From DATBSK01 sp964532485 (lineage in GTDB: Bacteria; Actinomycetota; Acidimicrobiia; IMCC26256; PALSA-555): a stretch of 64,000 bases of DNA. Under the pieces are notes generated by a model that was not told the DNA's origin, did not search any database, and worked only from the letters and a program-made list of their open reading frames with translations. This document shows positions 33,241 through 42,590 of the stretch, in pieces (positions within the stretch are counted from its first letter, which is position 1; every line of letters begins with the position of its first letter). Location: contig CAZHKE010000005.1 in assembly GCA_964532485.1 (NCBI GenBank), positions 1 to 64,000 of the forward strand. Direction: 5' to 3'. The translations under genes were made by a program, and so were the position numbers.

Positions 33241-35210
33241 CCGAGCCTATGTGTCGCCGTGGCCGTGCGACCGGCGCCCGCTCGGGCCTGCTCGTCGTGC
33301 TCGGCGAGCGCCAGCGCCGTGGGCATGATGCGAGCAGCGACGAGATCGGCGCCGGCGTCGCTCAGATGGACGGTGTCGGGCGCCCGCACGGCTATGCCGT
33401 CGACGGCCGCGGTCCAGCGACCATCGGGATCGAGGAGCAGGTTGAGGTCGAAGAGGGTGGCCCGCGCCGGGTCCTCGCTTGCGACATCGAACGCGACGCC
33501 GTTCTGCCGTTCGACCCATGCGTTGTTGAACGACGACCGCCCGGGATCGACCGGCAACCGCCACGGCTGGCGGAAGTACGGCTCGTTGAGCACGATCACG
33601 CGCGCGCCACCCGACGACAGCACGTCGAGCGCTTCCCGGAGGTCGCGGCGCGCCAGCTCGGCGCCCTCGGCGCTGTCGAACGCGATCTCCCGGCCCTCGA
33701 TCCGACGGTCGACCGCGTCGTGCGCGCTGAGGAGCAGCAGCACGATGTCCGGGTCGAACGTCGCGATGTGCTCCCTCCAGCGCACCCGCCACTCGGGGAA
33801 GCAGCGCAGGTCCGGCGTCTCCCAGTCGCCGACCCACCGCTCCCCGCGGTCGCTCGTGAGCCCGCACCCGGGCACGCTCGCGTCGAAGAAGACGAAGTCG
33901 TCGGTGGGTGCGCGGCGGCGGATGCCCGGCGCGAGGGAGCCCGCCACCGAGTCTCCGACGAGCATCACCCGGGTCGGGAGCGGCGCGGCGGCAAGTCGGG
34001 CCTGCTGGACGGTCGGAGCCTTGACGTCGGCGGCCGACACCTCGACCTTGGCCGCTGGTGCACCGGCGGTCGCCAAGAGCACGCCCGCGAGCACGGCCAC
34101 CGCGGCGCTCGGTGCGAGGATGCGGAGCCGGTTGCCGGGCAGACGGCCCTCGCGAATGGGCATCTCGAGCAGGTAGAAGGAGAGCGCGGCGATCACCAGC
34201 GTCACCGTCACGCGCACCGCGAACAACGCCTCGCCGTCGAGGCCGACACGCTCTTCGTCGAGCGCCACGTACACGGGCCAGTGGTAGAGGTACACGCCGT
34301 ACGAGACGCGACCCACCCAGCGGATCCAGCCGATCGACAGGAGGACCGCGAGCGGCCCGCGCCGTGGTTGCACCACGGCCGCGATGACGACGGCGACGAG
34401 CAGGGCCTGGGCGAGGAACCCTCCCGTGTAGAGCAGGCTCTCGCGATCGCCGACGAGCACCCACATCGCGGCGAGACCGAGCGCCGCCGCCACCGATGCG
34501 ACCTGGAGCGCGGCGCGACCGACACGCCCTTCGATCACCGGCCGGTACAGCATCAGCATCGCGAGCAGGGCCCCGACGAGCAGCGACTGCGCCCGCGTGT
34601 CGGTGCCGTAGTACACGCGTGACGGGTCGCGACCGGGCTCGTACAGCATCGCCATCAGCGCGACCGATCCCACGAGCATCGCGCTCGACATGACGGCGAG
34701 CGCGCGCGTCGAGCCGTCGCGGACGCGCAACACCGCGAACACGATCAACGGCCAGATCAGGTAGAACTGCTCCTCGATCGCCAGTGACCACACGTGGCGC
34801 AGCGGCGACGGTGCCTGGAACTGCGCGAAGTACGAACCGTCGGTGACGATGAACCGCCAGTTCGCCACGTAGCCGAGGGATGCCAGCGCGTCGCCTCGGA
34901 TCGTGCGGAGCTCGTCGGGTGCCGCGAAGACGAGCGCGTAGATCACGACCAGCGCGAGCAGCAGCAGGAGCGCGGGGAGCAGTCGCCGTGCCCGGCGCAG
35001 CCAGAACGAGCCCAGCGCGATCCCGCCCGTGTCCTCCCGTTCGCGCAGCAGGAGCGTCGTGATCAGGAACCCGCTGAGCACGAAGAAGAGGTCGACGCCG
35101 AGGAAGCCGCCCTGTGCCCAGTCGAGGCCGCCGTGGTAGCAGAGGACACCGATCACGGCGAAGGCCCGCAGGCCGTCGAGCGCCGGGAGATAACGGAGGC
35201 GGCCGGTCAT
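33237..35210 (-). CDS. OafA/YrhL-type acyltransferase with C-terminal SGNH domain
   Basis: The 657-residue protein has an acyltransferase-3 membrane domain (about 1-370, ten spans). RYLPALDGLRAFAV and GFLGVDLFFVLSGFLITTLLL are its hallmark motifs, with an H in YHGG and SLAIEEQFYLIWP. An extracytoplasmic SGNH domain with GDSVAGS and PDTVHLSDAG follows. Such enzymes O-acetylate cell-surface polysaccharide or peptidoglycan, the first domain bringing the acyl group out and the second passing it on. TAGCGT lies 10 nt before the ATG at 35210. It heads an operon with a membrane protein and a free SGNH hydrolase. Confidence 0.93.
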   Translation of the reverse strand: MTGRLRYLPALDGLRAFAVIGVLCYHGGLDWAQGGFLGVDLFFVLSGFLITTLLLREREDTGGIALGSFWLRRARRLLPALLLLLALVVIYALVFAAPDELRTIRGDALASLGYVANWRFIVTDGSYFAQFQAPSPLRHVWSLAIEEQFYLIWPLIVFAVLRVRDGSTRALAVMSSAMLVGSVALMAMLYEPGRDPSRVYYGTDTRAQSLLVGALLAMLMLYRPVIEGRVGRAALQVASVAAALGLAAMWVLVGDRESLLYTGGFLAQALLVAVVIAAVVQPRRGPLAVLLSIGWIRWVGRVSYGVYLYHWPVYVALDEERVGLDGEALFAVRVTVTLVIAALSFYLLEMPIREGRLPGNRLRILAPSAAVAVLAGVLLATAGAPAAKVEVSAADVKAPTVQQARLAAAPLPTRVMLVGDSVAGSLAPGIRRRAPTDDFVFFDASVPGCGLTSDRGERWVGDWETPDLRCFPEWRVRWREHIATFDPDIVLLLLSAHDAVDRRIEGREIAFDSAEGAELARRDLREALDVLSSGGARVIVLNEPYFRQPWRLPVDPGRSSFNNAWVERQNGVAFDVASEDPARATLFDLNLLLDPDGRWTAAVDGIAVRAPDTVHLSDAGADLVAARIMPTALALAEHDEQARAGAGRTATATHRLG

Positions 35211-35220
35211 CCGGGGGAAC

Positions 35221-35226
35221 ACGCTA
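35221..35226 (-). promoter_or_regulatory. -10 (TAGCGT) for the acyltransferase operon
   Basis: It lies 10 nt before the ATG at 35210, at the long end of the spacing range seen in this window. Confidence 0.4.
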
Positions 35227-35308
35227 CGCGTCGCGGGCGAGCCAGCCGTGACGTGCGTCACAGCGCTGAGCGGCGGTGGGGCTTTCGTGCGGGTCGTGGC
35301 CCGTGGTC

Positions 35309-35314
35309 GACAAT
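35309..35314 (+). promoter_or_regulatory. Possible -10 (GACAAT) for the MMPL transporter
   Basis: It lies 6 nt before the GTG at 35321. The first base departs from the T/C usual here. Confidence 0.3.
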
Positions 35315-35320
35315 GGTTCC

Positions 35321-37516
35321 GTGCTCCGAGGCCTCGCCCGCGCGTGCCATCGCCACCGGCGCCTGGTGCTGGCGGGCTGGCTGGTGGCGGTCGTCGGGCT
35401 CTCGGTGATCGCGAGCAACGTCGGCGACGCCTTCCGCGAGGGCTTCCAGCAGCAGGAGCAGCTCGAGTCGACCCGCGCGTTCCAGCTGCTCGAGGACGTG
35501 TTCCCCGAGCGCGCCGGTGATCCCGGCCAGCTGGTCGTCGCCGCGCCGCAGGGCGTCGACGACGTGGCCGTCCGCGAGCGCGTCGAGGCGCTGCTGCGAG
35601 AGATCGAGACGGTCGACCACGTCACCGGGACGACGAGTCCCTATCAACCGGAGGGCGCGCGACAGATCGCGCCGGACGGGAAGGTCGCGTACGCCGAGAT
35701 CCAGCTGGACAAGCGAGCAGGTGAGATCCCCCAGGCGACCGCGGACGAGATCACCGACATCGTCGATCCCGGGCGCCGCGCCGACGGGGTGCAGCTCGAG
35801 CTCGGTGGCCGGATGTTCCTCATCGGGGAGTTCGGTGGCACCTCCGAGCTGATCGGCCTCGCGGCCGCGGTCCTCATCCTGCTGATCGCGTTCGGGTCGG
35901 TGCTCGCGATGGGTCTGCCGATCATCACCGCGATCTTCGGCATCGGCACCGGGTTCGCGATCGTTGCCCTCGCGTCGCATGTGGTGACGATCCCCGACTT
36001 CACGACGCAGCTCGCGGCGATGCTCGGGCTCGGCGTCGGCATCGACTACGCGCTCTTCATCGTCACTCGATACCGGCAAGGTCTGCACGACGGCCTCGAC
36101 CCCGAGCGCGCGACCGTGCTCGCGATCGATACAGCGGGACGCGCGGTGCTCTTCGCCGGCGCGACCGTGGTGATCTCGCTGTGTGGGCTGTTCCTGATCG
36201 GTGTCAGCTTCATCACCGGCATGGGGCTCGGCGCGGCGGTGACCGTGCTCGTGATCATGGTCGCGTCGGTGACGCTGGTTCCCGCCATGTTGGGCTTCGT
36301 CGGACGCAACATCGACCGGCTGCGCCTCCCCGGTCTGCATCGGCGCGAGAACGCGACCCGCACGAGCGTCTGGTTCAAGTGGAGCCGCGTCGTCCAGGCG
36401 CGTCCGCTGGTCGCCGGGATCGTCGGCCTGGCCCTGTTGCTCGTGCTCGCGTTGCCGTTCCTCGGCCTCCGCCTCGGGTTCTCGGACGCGGGCAACCAGC
36501 CGACCACCGACACGACTCGCCGCGCGTACGACCTGCTCTCCGACGGGTTCGGCTCGGGATTCAACGGGCCGTTGCTCCTCGCTGCGAGCACGCCCGATGG
36601 CGTCGAGTCGCTCGACTCGCTCGTCGCTGCGCTCCCCGACGTACCGGGCGTCGCGGGCGTCAGCCCCCCGCTCGCGAACCCCGCGGGTGACGCGGCAGTC
36701 ATCCAGGTGCTCCCGGCGTCATCGCCGCAGAGCGAGCGCACCGAGGTGCTCATCGAGCGGCTGCGAGGCGACGTGATCCCCGACGCGACGCAGGGCACCG
36801 ACGCGACCGTCCTGGTCGGTGGGTTCACCGCCTCGGCCGTCGACGTGTCGGACTATCTCGCCCAGCGCCTACCGGTCTTCGTCGGCGGCGTCCTGCTGTT
36901 CAGCTTCTTGCTCCTGCTCGTCGTGTTCCGGTCGGTGCTGGTGCCGATCAAGGCAGTCGTGATGAACCTGCTCTCGATCGCCGCCGCGTACGGCGTCGTC
37001 GTCGCCGTCTTCCAGTGGGGATGGTTCGCCGGGCTGCTCGGCGTCGAGAGCACCGGACCGATCGAGCCGTTCATCCCGATGATGCTGTTCGCGATCGTGT
37101 TCGGACTCTCGATGGACTACGAGGTCTTCCTCCTGTCGCGCATTCGTGAGGAGTACGACCGAACGGGCGACAACGCGCTCGCCGTCGCGGACGGGCTCGC
37201 GGCGACGGCTCGGGTGATCACCGCGGCGGCGGCGATCATGGTGACGGTGTTCGCGAGCTTCGTGCTCGGCGATTTCCGGGTCATCAAGGTCATGGGGATC
37301 GGCCTCGCGTCGGCGATCTTCATCGACGCCACGCTCGTGCGGATCGTGCTCGTGCCCGCGACCATGGAGCTGCTCGGCAAGGCGAACTGGTGGTTCCCGC
37401 GCTGGCTCGAGTGGCTGCCACGACTGCACGTCGAGGCCAAGCCCGACCTCGAGGCCGAGCTGCTCGAGCTCGTCGAGCACGAGCCGGAGCCGGAAGCGGT
37501 TGCTCCGTCTCGCTGA
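35321..37516 (+). CDS. MMPL/RND-family transporter
   Basis: The 731-residue protein has two repeats of one membrane span, an extracytoplasmic domain and five further spans. The proton-relay motifs GLGVGIDYALFIVTRYR in the first half and GLSMDYEVFLLSRIREEY in the second half identify the actinobacterial MmpL/ActII-3 family. Members export lipids, siderophores or antibiotics. GTG at 35321 is preferred to an earlier in-frame start because the product MLRGLARACHRHRRLV leads straight into the first span. No MmpS or lipid synthase gene is adjacent. Confidence 0.93.
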   Translation: MLRGLARACHRHRRLVLAGWLVAVVGLSVIASNVGDAFREGFQQQEQLESTRAFQLLEDVFPERAGDPGQLVVAAPQGVDDVAVRERVEALLREIETVDHVTGTTSPYQPEGARQIAPDGKVAYAEIQLDKRAGEIPQATADEITDIVDPGRRADGVQLELGGRMFLIGEFGGTSELIGLAAAVLILLIAFGSVLAMGLPIITAIFGIGTGFAIVALASHVVTIPDFTTQLAAMLGLGVGIDYALFIVTRYRQGLHDGLDPERATVLAIDTAGRAVLFAGATVVISLCGLFLIGVSFITGMGLGAAVTVLVIMVASVTLVPAMLGFVGRNIDRLRLPGLHRRENATRTSVWFKWSRVVQARPLVAGIVGLALLLVLALPFLGLRLGFSDAGNQPTTDTTRRAYDLLSDGFGSGFNGPLLLAASTPDGVESLDSLVAALPDVPGVAGVSPPLANPAGDAAVIQVLPASSPQSERTEVLIERLRGDVIPDATQGTDATVLVGGFTASAVDVSDYLAQRLPVFVGGVLLFSFLLLLVVFRSVLVPIKAVVMNLLSIAAAYGVVVAVFQWGWFAGLLGVESTGPIEPFIPMMLFAIVFGLSMDYEVFLLSRIREEYDRTGDNALAVADGLAATARVITAAAAIMVTVFASFVLGDFRVIKVMGIGLASAIFIDATLVRIVLVPATMELLGKANWWFPRWLEWLPRLHVEAKPDLEAELLELVEHEPEPEAVAPSR

Positions 37517-37567
37517 GTGCCGGGCAATCGTGCTCGAGCGGCGTGGGTGTCGAGGTCGGCCGGCGCG

Positions 37568-38380
37568 TCACGCGTCGTGTGGTTCGAGGGGCTGCCACCG
37601 AGGCTCGCGCTTCTCGGCGAACGCAAGCGGGCCCTCGGCCTGATCGGGGTGTCCCCACATCGACACGAGCTCGGCGGCGCCGACTCGGCACGCGTCGGTG
37701 AGCCCGTGCTCGAGTGCGCCCCAGAGCGCGCGCTTGGTCGCGGCCATCGCGGTAGGGGAGTTGCGCGCGATCTTCTCGGCCAGCTCCTGCGCCGCGTCGC
37801 GCAGCAGCTCGGGAGGATCGACGATCTGCGAGATCATGCCGAGCTCGTGGGCACGTTCGGCCGACATCCGCTCGTACCGGCCGACGAGCGCCATGCGCAT
37901 CACCGCTTCGACCGGCACCTTGCGGATCAATCCGACGGCCTCGATCGCGACGACCTGCCCGATCGACACGTGCGGGTCGAAGAACTGCGCGTCGGACGCC
38001 GCGATCACGATGTCGGCGTCGGCGATCCAATGGAAGCCGCCGCCGCAGCAGATGCCGTTGACCGCGGTGATGACCGGCTTCCACACGTGCTGGTGCCACG
38101 CGGTGAAGTGGAGATCCCAGTCCTCGACCGACTGGCGGTAGCGCTCCATCCCGACTCCGTCGGAGGCGATCTCCGACACGTCGACTCCCGTCTGGAACGC
38201 CCGACCCTCGCCCGTGTGGACGATCACGCGGACCGCGGGATCGCGGTCGAGCTCGAGCCAGGCGTCGGCGAACTCGTCACGCATCAGCGCGTTCATCGCG
38301 TTGAGCGCGTCCGGGCGGTTGTTGATGAGCCAGCCGACGGGCCCGTGGCGCTCGACGATGAGGTGCTCGTAGTCAGCCAT
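37568..38380 (-). CDS. Enoyl-CoA hydratase/isomerase family protein (tandem copy B)
   Basis: The 270-residue protein is a crotonase-fold enzyme with RAFQTGVDVSE and AVNGICCGGGFHWIADADIVIAA oxyanion-hole loops. It overlaps the end of its paralogue (38373-39185) by 8 nt. The last 55 or so residues are nearly identical to that copy (AAELVSMWGHPDQ, TKRALWGALEHGLT), while the first 200 are much less alike. This is the last gene of the lipid operon. Its exact substrate is unknown, and the usual hydratase glutamates are not evident. Confidence 0.9.
   Translation of the reverse strand: MADYEHLIVERHGPVGWLINNRPDALNAMNALMRDEFADAWLELDRDPAVRVIVHTGEGRAFQTGVDVSEIASDGVGMERYRQSVEDWDLHFTAWHQHVWKPVITAVNGICCGGGFHWIADADIVIAASDAQFFDPHVSIGQVVAIEAVGLIRKVPVEAVMRMALVGRYERMSAERAHELGMISQIVDPPELLRDAAQELAEKIARNSPTAMAATKRALWGALEHGLTDACRVGAAELVSMWGHPDQAEGPLAFAEKREPRWQPLEPHDA
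37649..37798. repeat. 150-bp near-identical segment, copy 1 (gene-conversion tract)
   Basis: This stretch differs from 38457-38606 at only five positions by eye. It encodes the same C-terminal part of the two tandem hydratases, whereas flanking DNA differs much more. Confidence 0.85.
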
Positions 38381-39185
38381 CCCGCTCCTCCCCGCTCGCT
38401 GCCCACCGCGCGTCGCGGTTCTCGGCGAACGCGAGCGGTCCTTCCTCCTGGTCAGGGTGTCCCCACATCGACACGAGCTCGGCGGCGCCGACTCGGCACG
38501 CGTCGGTGAGCCCGTGCTCGAGCGCGCCCCAGAGCGCGCGCTTGGTCGCGGCCATCGCCGCAGGGGAGTTGCGCGCGATCTTCTCGGCGAGCTCCTGCGC
38601 CTCGTCGGCGAGCGCGGCCGGCGGGTCGACGACCTGTGAGACGACGCCGAGCTCGCAGGCGCGTGCCGCGGTCACTCGTTCTGCCCGCCCGACCAACGCC
38701 ATCCGCACCACCGGCTCCATGGGTGACTTCCGGACGAGAGCGATGCCCTCGTAGGCCACCACCTGCCCGAGTGAGACGTGCGGGTCGAGGAACGTTGCGG
38801 TCGACGCCGCGATGACGATGTCGGCGTCGGCGACGAAGTGCAGCCCGCCGCCCGCACACGTCCCGTTGACCGCCGCGATCACCGGTTTGCGCACGTCGCA
38901 CTGCCAGGCGGTGAACCGCAGCTCCGCGTCCCGTGTTCGGCGTGAGTGCTCGCGGAGCGCGGCCGGGTCGCGGGCGACTTGCGCGACGTCGACACCGGTC
39001 TGGAAGGCCTTCCCGCTTCCCGAGTTCACGATGACGCGGACGTCGGCGTCGGCATCCAGCTCCGCCCAGGCGCGCTCGAGCTCGTCGAACATGAGGGCGT
39101 CCATCGCGTTCGCGGCCTCGGGGCGGTCGAACACGAGCCAGCCCACGGGACCACGCCGCTCGACTCGAAGGCGCGAGTAGGTCAT
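38373..39185 (-). CDS. Enoyl-CoA hydratase/isomerase family protein (tandem copy A)
   Basis: The 270-residue crotonase-fold protein has KAFQTGVDVAQ and AVNGTCAGGGLHFVADADIVIAA as its oxyanion loops. It sits 20 nt after the acyl-CoA dehydrogenase gene and overlaps the following paralogue by 8 nt, so all are one transcript. Both copies keep the segment DPHVSxGQVVA after the active site. Tandem duplication followed by divergence at the N-terminal half suggests the two act on different intermediates or form a heteromer (inference). Confidence 0.9.
   Translation of the reverse strand: MTYSRLRVERRGPVGWLVFDRPEAANAMDALMFDELERAWAELDADADVRVIVNSGSGKAFQTGVDVAQVARDPAALREHSRRTRDAELRFTAWQCDVRKPVIAAVNGTCAGGGLHFVADADIVIAASTATFLDPHVSLGQVVAYEGIALVRKSPMEPVVRMALVGRAERVTAARACELGVVSQVVDPPAALADEAQELAEKIARNSPAAMAATKRALWGALEHGLTDACRVGAAELVSMWGHPDQEEGPLAFAENRDARWAASGEERDG
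38457..38606. repeat. 150-bp near-identical segment, copy 2 (gene-conversion tract)
   Basis: It is the partner of 37649-37798, offset by 808 bp in the same orientation. Confidence 0.85.
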
Positions 39186-39204
39186 GGCGCCACCGGGGGC
39201 GTCG

Positions 39205-40467
39205 TCACGAGCGCGGCACCTCGATCCAGGGCCGGCCCTGCCAGGGGTCAGGCTCGCGCGGCAGCCCGAGCACCCGCTCGCCGAGGATGTTCTTGTTGAC
39301 CTCGCTCGTTCCGCCTTCGATCGTGTTCGCGCGGCTACGGAGCATCCCGTGCACCTCGTGCGGCAACGACTCGCCGTACTCCGTCCCCGGCTCCGCCTCC
39401 GTCGCCAACGAGTCCGCCCCGAGCACGTCGGTCGCGAGAACCTGGAGCCGCTGGTTGAGGCTGCCCATGTGGACCTTGCCGACGCTGCTCGCGGCCCCGG
39501 GTGGTCGACCTGCCGAGAGCCCGGCGCGCACGCGCTGGTTCGTGATGTCGCGGATCCGCTCCTCGGCGTACAGCTGTGCGGCCCGTTGGCGCGTCAGCGG
39601 GTCGCCGGAGCGGTCACGAGTGACGATGAGATCGATCGCATGCTCGATGCCCGAGCCGCCGATGCGATCGACGCCGCCGGATCCCGAGCCTGCGACCATC
39701 TGCCGCTCGGACGCCAACGTCGCGCCCGCGACGCGCCACCCGTCCCCGACGTCGCCCACACGCTGGGCGTCGGGGACGCGCGCGTCGTCGAGGAACACCT
39801 CGTTGAAGTCGATCTCGCCCGTCAGGTGGCGGAGCGGTCGCACGTCGACGCCGGGCTGGCGCAGGTCGATCAGGAAGTAGGTGATGCCCTTCCGCTTCGG
39901 GAGGTCGGGGTCGGTGCGCGCCAGCAGCACGGCCCAGTCCGAGATGTGGGCCCAAGTCGTCCACACCTTCTGACCCGACACGATCCAGTCGTCACCGTCG
40001 CGCGTGGCGCGTGTGGCGAGCGACGCGAGGTCACTGCCCGCACCGGGCTCGCTGAAGAGCTGGCACCAGCGCTCCTCGTTGCGCACGATCGGTGGGAGGT
40101 AGCGCAGTCGCTGCTCCTCGGTGCCGTGCGCGAACAACGCTGGCGCGCACAGGTTCAGCCCGAGCGGGTTGAGGCGCCCGAGGCGATACGGTGCGAGCTC
40201 GGCTTCGATCGTCAGCGCGACGTCGTTCCCCACGTCGAGGCCCCCGTACACGACGGGCCATGTGGGTACGACCAGGCCCGATGCGCCGAAGACCGGGTAC
40301 CAGGCTTCGTACTCCTCGCGGGTGCGTGCGTCACGGACCGCGGCCGGCCCGTCGGCAGCCGCGGCGAGCCACGCCTCGGGGACGTTGACGGCGATCCAGT
40401 CGCGGACGATCGCCGCGGCTTCGGCCGCGGTCGTCGAAGCGTCGACAGCGACCCGTTCGCGGGCCAC
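39205..40467 (-). CDS. Acyl-CoA dehydrogenase
   Basis: The 420-residue flavoprotein has CQLFSEPGAGSDLASLAT for FAD and substrate contact. SGQKVWTTWAHISDW and TIEGGTSEVNKNILGERVLGLPREP follow at the expected C-terminal position. It would introduce the 2,3-double bond into an acyl-CoA, the first step of beta-oxidation, passing electrons to ETF. GTG at 40467 lies 1 nt after the stop of the upstream hydratase gene. An earlier open frame overlapping that gene is not used. It resembles actinobacterial FadE-type enzymes for branched or cyclic acyl-CoAs (inference). Confidence 0.92.
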   Translation of the reverse strand: MARERVAVDASTTAAEAAAIVRDWIAVNVPEAWLAAAADGPAAVRDARTREEYEAWYPVFGASGLVVPTWPVVYGGLDVGNDVALTIEAELAPYRLGRLNPLGLNLCAPALFAHGTEEQRLRYLPPIVRNEERWCQLFSEPGAGSDLASLATRATRDGDDWIVSGQKVWTTWAHISDWAVLLARTDPDLPKRKGITYFLIDLRQPGVDVRPLRHLTGEIDFNEVFLDDARVPDAQRVGDVGDGWRVAGATLASERQMVAGSGSGGVDRIGGSGIEHAIDLIVTRDRSGDPLTRQRAAQLYAEERIRDITNQRVRAGLSAGRPPGAASSVGKVHMGSLNQRLQVLATDVLGADSLATEAEPGTEYGESLPHEVHGMLRSRANTIEGGTSEVNKNILGERVLGLPREPDPWQGRPWIEVPRS

Positions 40468-40468
40468 G

Positions 40469-41278
40469 TCAGCGACCTTCGAAGTTCGTGGGTCGCTTCT
40501 CACGGAGCGCGGCGATGCCCTCGCGGAAGTCCTCGCTACGCGACGACAGCTCCATCGCGAGCGCCTCGTTGGCGAGGTGACGCTCGAGGTCGAGGCCTGC
40601 ACCCTGGTGGACGAGCCACTTCGTGAGGCCGAGCGACACGGTCGGCCCCCCAGCGAGCTCGGCTGCGACGTCCCGAGCGACGTTGTCGACCTCTCCCGGT
40701 GGGGCCGAGCGAAAGATGACGCCCCAGGCCGCGGCCTCTTCTCCTGACAGCTCGCGGCCGAGGATCAGCAGCTCCTTCGCTCGGGCCACGCCGACGAGGC
40801 GCGGCAGCAACCACGTGCCACCGCTGTCGGGCGTGAACCCGCGCGCCGCGAACGGCTCCCAGAGCCGCGCATCGTGCGCGGCCACACAGAAGTCGGAGGC
40901 CAGGGCGAGGTGCAGCCCCAGCCCGGCGGCCCAGCCGCGCACCGCGCACACGATCGGCACCTGTGTCGAGAGCATGAGGGGCACGAGGCGATGCGACTGC
41001 GCGGGGAGCCGCCGCTGGATGCTCCCGACGCGCGGCCTGGTGTCGTCCGTCGCGTTGCGGCCGACGATGTCGAAGCCACTGCAGAAGTCGTCGCCGACGC
41101 TCGTGAGCAGGATCGCCCGCACGCTCTCGTCGCTGTTCGCCCGCTCGAACGCCGCGATCAACGTGGCGACGCCGACGTCGTCGATGGCGTTGCGCTTCTT
41201 CGGACGGTCGAGGACCAGGTGCAACACTCCCTCGCCGACCCGCGAGTGAACGGTGTCGTCGGACAGGTAGTCGCTCAT
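40469..41278 (-). CDS. Enoyl-CoA hydratase/isomerase family protein
   Basis: The 269-residue crotonase-fold protein has VLDRPKKRNAIDD for CoA binding, DDFCSGFDIVGRN for the first oxyanion loop and AVRGWAAGLGLHLALASDFCVAA for the second. ARLWEPFAARGFTPDSGGTWLLPRLVG is the classical hydratase helix, so this is the best candidate in the window for true enoyl-CoA hydration. It sits between the acyl-dehydratase (34 nt away) and acyl-CoA dehydrogenase genes in one operon. Confidence 0.9.
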   Translation of the reverse strand: MSDYLSDDTVHSRVGEGVLHLVLDRPKKRNAIDDVGVATLIAAFERANSDESVRAILLTSVGDDFCSGFDIVGRNATDDTRPRVGSIQRRLPAQSHRLVPLMLSTQVPIVCAVRGWAAGLGLHLALASDFCVAAHDARLWEPFAARGFTPDSGGTWLLPRLVGVARAKELLILGRELSGEEAAAWGVIFRSAPPGEVDNVARDVAAELAGGPTVSLGLTKWLVHQGAGLDLERHLANEALAMELSSRSEDFREGIAALREKRPTNFEGR

Positions 41279-41312
41279 GCGAGGCTCACGCTCGTCGGGC
41301 ACGCTCGAGGAC

Positions 41313-42563
41313 TCATGCCCGTTCGAATCGGGCCGCGACGGCCTCGAGCGCGTCCTGCAGGTCACGCGCTCCGCCGGGGGGATCGGGCAGTCGCACGGGG
41401 CCGTGTTCGCGGCTCGGCAGCAGGACCGTCGCGTGGCCGGGCGTCGTGGTCTCGCCGCGCTGGTTCTCGCCCCAGATGTCGAGCTCGACGGCCGGTCGAT
41501 CACCGTCCGCGAGGTACTTCCGGGTCACGTGGCCGCGCATCCAGTGCGTGTCACCCACCCAGTTGAACTTCCGGAACTCGCAGTCGAGCCGCCAGAGCCA
41601 CGCATCGTCGCCCATCCAGTCGCTGCACAGATGGATGAGCCAGGTCTCGCGCATGCGCCCGTAGTCGAACGTCGTGGGGTTGCCAGCTCTGCGCGCGTAC
41701 GCAGGGTCCCAGTGCACGCGCTGCATCACGTCGGGGACTCCGAGCTCGTCGCGGTGGTAGAAGCGCGGGATCCGCTGCCGGTTCCGCCATCCGAGCCGCA
41801 GCGGCGAAACGCCGTACAGCCCCATTCCCATGCCGACATGCCAGCAGATCATGTCGGTGACGGTGAGCGGTCCCTTCACGAGCGGGCCCAGCGCGTCACC
41901 TTCGTCGACGTCCTCCCACCAGCGCGGCTGCGCGCCGCGCGGAGCCTCTCGGGCGTATTGCTCGTCGATCGCCTCGAGCTGCTCGTCGGTGTACGGCTCC
42001 TGTACGAGCGCGTCCTCCTTCTTGCGCTCGCGCGCCTTCGTCCGCTCGGTTCGCACCATGTTGCGGTACTGCCCCGCGAGCAGCGTGCCGTCGTCGGCGC
42101 GGAACACCTGCGCGGTCCACTCGTGCACGGCGCGCTCGGCGAACTCCGACGGCTTGTCGAGCACGCCCACCAGCGCGTTCCGCCGCCACGTGCGGGAGTC
42201 GGGCCGAAGAGGTGCCCACCACTCCCGAGCGCTCGCGGCGTAGAACGCGTGGACGCCTCGCAACGGATCACCCTTCATCAGGTCGCGGTGCTCCGGTGCC
42301 ACCTCCGGCACCTCGTCGTCACCGATCAGCGTGTCGCCGCCCACCATCGGCGGTGGCGCGATCGGTCCCGCCCAGCGGGTGCCCGCGGCGTACGCGGGGT
42401 CGCAGTAGAGGGGATTGTCGTCGCCGTAGGAGACCGCGACGTGGCGGAAGGAGTCGACATCGGGGCAGCGGTAGTGCGGCGGGCACGGGTGAGGCTCGGG
42501 GACGCCGATCCGGGCGCGCAGGCGCTCGACGCCCTCGTCGGTGATCGAGCCGGCTGGGCTCAC
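41313..42563 (-). CDS. MaoC/FAS1-like acyl dehydratase, double hot-dog protein
   Basis: The 416-residue protein is predicted to have two hot-dog domains: an N-terminal FAS1-type dehydratase-like half (VSYGDDNPLYCDPAYA, APPPMVGGDT) and a C-terminal half (DEGDALGPLVKGPLTVTDM, LDIWGENQRGE). Such proteins hydrate or dehydrate 2-enoyl/3-hydroxyacyl-CoAs and are common beside steroid and long-chain beta-oxidation genes in actinobacteria. GTG at 42563 has TACCGT 7 nt upstream. It is the first gene of the operon running down to 37568. Confidence 0.85.
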   Translation of the reverse strand: MSPAGSITDEGVERLRARIGVPEPHPCPPHYRCPDVDSFRHVAVSYGDDNPLYCDPAYAAGTRWAGPIAPPPMVGGDTLIGDDEVPEVAPEHRDLMKGDPLRGVHAFYAASAREWWAPLRPDSRTWRRNALVGVLDKPSEFAERAVHEWTAQVFRADDGTLLAGQYRNMVRTERTKARERKKEDALVQEPYTDEQLEAIDEQYAREAPRGAQPRWWEDVDEGDALGPLVKGPLTVTDMICWHVGMGMGLYGVSPLRLGWRNRQRIPRFYHRDELGVPDVMQRVHWDPAYARRAGNPTTFDYGRMRETWLIHLCSDWMGDDAWLWRLDCEFRKFNWVGDTHWMRGHVTRKYLADGDRPAVELDIWGENQRGETTTPGHATVLLPSREHGPVRLPDPPGGARDLQDALEAVAARFERA

Positions 42564-42570
42564 GGGCCGG

Positions 42571-42576
42571 ACGGTA
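42571..42576 (-). promoter_or_regulatory. Leaderless -10 (TACCGT) of the lipid operon
   Basis: It lies 7 nt before the GTG at 42563. The inverted repeat at 42591-42606 covers the matching -35 position. Confidence 0.55.
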
Positions 42577-42590
42577 CCCGAGCCGCTCTC

